Assembly (NCBI GenBank): GCA_947632595.1
Contig: CANRPY010000005.1
Location: forward strand, 1 to 64,000
Direction of reading: 5' to 3'
DNA: 64,000 nucleotides
From: an uncultured Bacilli bacterium
GTDB taxonomy: Bacteria > Bacillota_I > Bacilli_A > RF39 > UBA660
Shown: positions 61,828-64,000 of the stretch, one piece after another
Layout: every line of letters starts with the position of its first letter
Numbering within the stretch: position 1 is the stretch's first letter
Program-made: the position numbers and the translations under genes
The notes under the pieces: model-generated
Seen by the model: the letters and a program-made list of their open reading frames with translations, nothing else
Databases searched by the model: none
What the model was told of the DNA's origin: nothing

Positions 61828-62326
61828 ATGATACTTGAATTTGATCTTCTACTGCTTCTCCTAATATTTCCCCTTTTTCGATATAGTCATATAATTTATA
61901 TTCTTTTGATTCAATATTTTCATAGATTGCAGATACTCCATCTACTTGTTCTATCATTATTTTCTTTGGTTCTATTAATACAATAATTCCACTTTCTAGA
62001 TTGGGAATTGTCTCTTTTTTTAAGACTGTTAATTTGACTCCTGTTTCTGTTTGTTCTTGTTTTTTGACTTGGAGTTTTTCTTCAAAAACACTTTCTTCTT
62101 TTTTTTCTTCTTTGGTAGAGATATATTTTTGATAGATCTTTCTTGCTTCTGTCATAGGAATACTTTTTTCATAAATATTTTCTTTTAATGTATTTTTCAT
62201 TGTTGGATGCTCTTTTACTAGAATCATTCCTATTAAGAAAAAGATAATTACCCATAAACACTCTTTTATTTTTTTCTTAATATAGGGTTTTAATACTAGT
62301 CTTTCTTTGATTTCTTTTTGTTGCAT
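61784..62326 (-). CDS. spoIVFA: SpoIVFA-like membrane protein with degenerate M23 (LytM) domain
   Basis: 180 residues from ATG 62326 (SD GGTGAGG). One membrane helix (about 26-42), an extracytoplasmic linker, then a small LytM-like domain: GIIVLIEPKKIMIEQVDGVSAIYENI and YKLYDYIEKGEILGEAV, the pattern of SpoIVFA, lacking the zinc ligands. SpoIVFA holds and regulates SpoIVFB; gene order supports this. Shorter than Bacillus SpoIVFA (264). Confidence 0.78.
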   Translation of the reverse strand: MQQKEIKERLVLKPYIKKKIKECLWVIIFFLIGMILVKEHPTMKNTLKENIYEKSIPMTEARKIYQKYISTKEEKKEESVFEEKLQVKKQEQTETGVKLTVLKKETIPNLESGIIVLIEPKKIMIEQVDGVSAIYENIESKEYKLYDYIEKGEILGEAVEDQIQVSFEKKGKYYDYKNYL

Positions 62327-62369
62327 CTTCCTCACCTAATCCATTTTATGTATAAAAAAAATAAGTATT

Positions 62370-62876
62370 CTAATTAATCCTTATTTTCTTATATTTTTCT
62401 GGTATCCAACAAATCATTAACCATAGTAGAATTCCATAGATAAGATTTAGGAATAGACTATGAGATATTTTGTAGAATACTTTTGGAATTGTGACTGGAA
62501 CTACTTGATAGAGAAATAAGATCATTCCTGTTAGAGATTCATATAGGATAATGGTGCTTGTGAATTCTATCAATTTACTTAGGGTATTTTCTCGTAATTT
62601 CTTGTGAATTTGATACAGGATAAAGGTTACTAAGAAAAAGAGTACGGCATTGAAAAATAATAAATTGGTATAAAATAAATCATACAGTAATCCTACTAGG
62701 AAGACTGTTAGAAAGTATTTTTTTTCTTGTTTTCTAAAAAGTGGCATGATAACTATTAGGGATGTTAATGTTAGTAAGGGAGTAAAAAAAGATAAGTGAT
62801 TTGGTAGGTATGGTAAAAAATTGGTTAAGATTCCATCGAATAGGAATGAGATTATGATGATTAAATAAGCTATCAA
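62370..62876 (-). CDS. mreD: Rod shape-determining protein MreD
   Basis: 168 residues, five membrane helices: FLFDGILTNFLPYLPN, VFLVGLLYDLFYTN (family GLLYDLFF motif) and a C-terminal YKKIRIN. TTG start overlaps the mreC stop (SD GAAGGTG). Part of the elongation wall-synthesis complex. Confidence 0.88.
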   Translation of the reverse strand: MIAYLIIIISFLFDGILTNFLPYLPNHLSFFTPLLTLTSLIVIMPLFRKQEKKYFLTVFLVGLLYDLFYTNLLFFNAVLFFLVTFILYQIHKKLRENTLSKLIEFTSTIILYESLTGMILFLYQVVPVTIPKVFYKISHSLFLNLIYGILLWLMICWIPEKYKKIRIN

Positions 62877-63664
62877 TTTTTCACCTTCAATACTGTTACA
62901 TAGTGTATATCATCAAAATTTTGTTTGGTTTTGATTAAGATAATTTTACTTAAGTTATATTTATCTTTTTTGATTTTTTTTACTTCTCCTACATAGATTC
63001 CTGCAGGAAAGAGTTCTCCTAAACCACTTGTTAAAACGGTATCTCCTATATTAATAGGTGTTGTTTGATCTATACCAGATGCGGTAATATACCCTGTTTT
63101 TGAATCAAAACCATTCATAATTGCATAATTATCATGGTCATTTGTTTTTACTGCAACACTTACTTTAAAGTTAATATCATCTGAAGTAATGAGTTTTATT
63201 TCACTAGAGTTTTTATATACTTTTGAGATTTTACCAATTAGTCCATTTTTGGTAATCACTGCCATATTCTCTTCTATTCCTGACTTATATCCTTTATCAA
63301 TGGTTATTGTATTAAACCAATAACTCTTATTTCTAGATAATATGGTTGCATTTACTGGGTCATATTCTGTTAAGGTTCGATTGAGTTCTAAAACATCTTT
63401 TAATTCTTCGATTTCTTTTTGTAAAGAAGAATTTACATTTTTTTGAATGACATAACTCTCATTTTGATTTTTTCCTTTTTCTTTGTTTAAAGAAGTAAAT
63501 GGCATCATTACTATTTTATCGATTCCCATTGATATATTTTTTAAAATATTATTTTTATTATCGCCATTTCTATTTGTTAATAAAGAAATACTTACTAGAA
63601 TCCATAGAATGACTCCTATTAGGATTCCCTGGTATATTTTTTTTTGTTTCTTCTTCTTATTCAT
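62873..63664 (-). CDS. mreC: Rod shape-determining protein MreC
   Basis: 263 residues. One membrane helix (10-28), a coiled coil (70-95: SLQKEIEELKDVLELNRTL), then the beta domain: VNATILSRNKSYWFNTITIDKG, AVITKNGLIGKIS and GDTVLTSGLGELFPAGIYVG. Scaffold for the elongation machinery. Overlaps mreD by four bases; mreB, normally next to it, is absent in this window. Confidence 0.94.
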   Translation of the reverse strand: MNKKKKQKKIYQGILIGVILWILVSISLLTNRNGDNKNNILKNISMGIDKIVMMPFTSLNKEKGKNQNESYVIQKNVNSSLQKEIEELKDVLELNRTLTEYDPVNATILSRNKSYWFNTITIDKGYKSGIEENMAVITKNGLIGKISKVYKNSSEIKLITSDDINFKVSVAVKTNDHDNYAIMNGFDSKTGYITASGIDQTTPINIGDTVLTSGLGELFPAGIYVGEVKKIKKDKYNLSKIILIKTKQNFDDIHYVTVLKVKN

Positions 63665-63707
63665 ATTATCATCTCACCTTTTATTATAGTATAAAACCCC
63701 TCTTCCT

Positions 63708-64000
63708 TCAATTCTTTAATTTGTTTGCTTCATAAAAACTATAGTAATTGTTTTCTCCTATAATCATATGATCAATGATAGGAATTCCTTGTATATTCCC
63801 CGTTTCCATTAACGCTTTTGTAAATTCTATATCTTGAATGCTTGGTTTGGTATCATTTGATGGATGGTTATGAAGGCATATGATACTTGAGGCACTTACT
63901 TTATAGGCTTCTTTAAAGATTTCTCTTGTATGGGTTATGGATGAGTTTACTGTTCCTAAAAAGATTAGTTTTCTCTCTATTAGTTCTTGTTTGGTATTTA
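63708..64000 (-). CDS. radC: RadC-family JAMM domain protein (C-terminal part, cut by window edge)
   Basis: Last 97 codons visible, ending in TGA. JAMM metal motif LHNHPSND then the Asp ten residues on, with VNSSITHTREIFKEAYKVSA before and GIPIIDHMIIGENNYYSFYE after, as in RadC/YsxA. The gene order radC-mreC-mreD matches Bacillus apart from the missing mreB. Molecular role of RadC is not established. Confidence 0.92.
   Translation of the reverse strand, partial: NTKQELIERKLIFLGTVNSSITHTREIFKEAYKVSASSIICLHNHPSNDTKPSIQDIEFTKALMETGNIQGIPIIDHMIIGENNYYSFYEANKLKN

Noticed and set aside
1-64000. CRISPR arrays, insertion sequences, prophage or att sites
   Set aside because: No regularly spaced repeats, transposase, integrase or phage structural genes seen. 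The repeats found are terminators or leader stems.
1-64000. Mycoplasma-type code with TGA as Trp
   Set aside because: TGA ends spoIVFB, radC and bacteriocin peptide 1 at the expected places, and Trp codons in polC-class genes are TGG.

Overview
This is a low-GC, AT-rich chromosomal window from a bacterium of the Firmicutes, Bacilli side. About nine tenths of the coding sequence lies on the minus strand, in tightly packed operons with GGAGG-type ribosome binding sites. PolC, DnaI, a primary sigma factor of RpoD type, FtsW, a T-box leader, a 990-residue-class SMC and era-yqzL-recO synteny all fit that placement. Compact genes (SMC, ThrS without TGS, a one-domain RimP) suggest an uncultured Bacilli lineage close to Mollicutes, of the RF39 or Erysipelotrichia kind; this taxonomic guess is inference. 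TGA is used as a stop (SpoIVFB, RadC and bacteriocin peptide 1 all end in TGA), so the code is the standard bacterial one. I saw no rRNA, CRISPR array, insertion sequence or prophage.

Layout. 0-5 kb: two type IV pilin-like genes (one cut by the window edge), a GH10-like secreted hydrolase, a DUF421 membrane protein and an unknown membrane-anchored protein. 4.3-9 kb: trmK, rpoD and dnaG, then two tandem paralogues of unknown function. 9-11.7 kb: thrS and an MBL-fold hydrolase behind a T-box leader. 12-22.5 kb: M23 peptidase, a divergent RNB ribonuclease, dnaI, comEC/comEA, a DHH phosphoesterase, ftsW, a YjcZ-like micropeptide and def. 22.5-31.4 kb: smc, pnp and rpsO, plus a repeat protein and a CPBP protease. 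31.4-33.1 kb: a class B sortase and its probable substrate, divergently transcribed. 33.1-47.4 kb: a rearranged rimP-nusA-ylxR-infB-rbfA operon together with polC, a VanY-TruB fusion and a J-domain/transmembrane/LysM fusion. 47.5-57.6 kb: ferredoxin, surface and TPR proteins, rluB, recO-yqzL-era-cdd-dgkA-ybeY-vanZ-yqfD-yqfC, yqeY and rpsU. 57.7-60.8 kb: a bacteriocin-type operon behind a structured, terminator-ended leader. 60.9-64 kb: tRNA-Ala, spoIVFB, spoIVFA-like, mreD, mreC and radC.

The most noteworthy items are: (1) an undetected-size peptide pair with double-glycine leaders, translationally coupled to a C39-peptidase ABC exporter, with a run of four hairpins in the operon leader; (2) a cytoplasmic VanY carboxypeptidase domain fused in frame to TruB; (3) a membrane protein with a cytoplasmic DnaJ J-domain and extracytoplasmic LysM domains; (4) a RimP reduced to its N-terminal domain; (5) a membrane-anchored PTS EIIB-like domain without the phosphorylated cysteine; and (6) sporulation-class genes (yqfC, yqfD, spoIVFA, spoIVFB, a YjcZ-like peptide) kept in a compact genome.

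Promoters are close to the sigma-A consensus, and several -35 boxes touch or overlap the stop codon of the gene upstream, another sign of compaction. Starts given below were moved downstream of the longest open frame whenever a Shine-Dalgarno sequence or promoter decided the matter.
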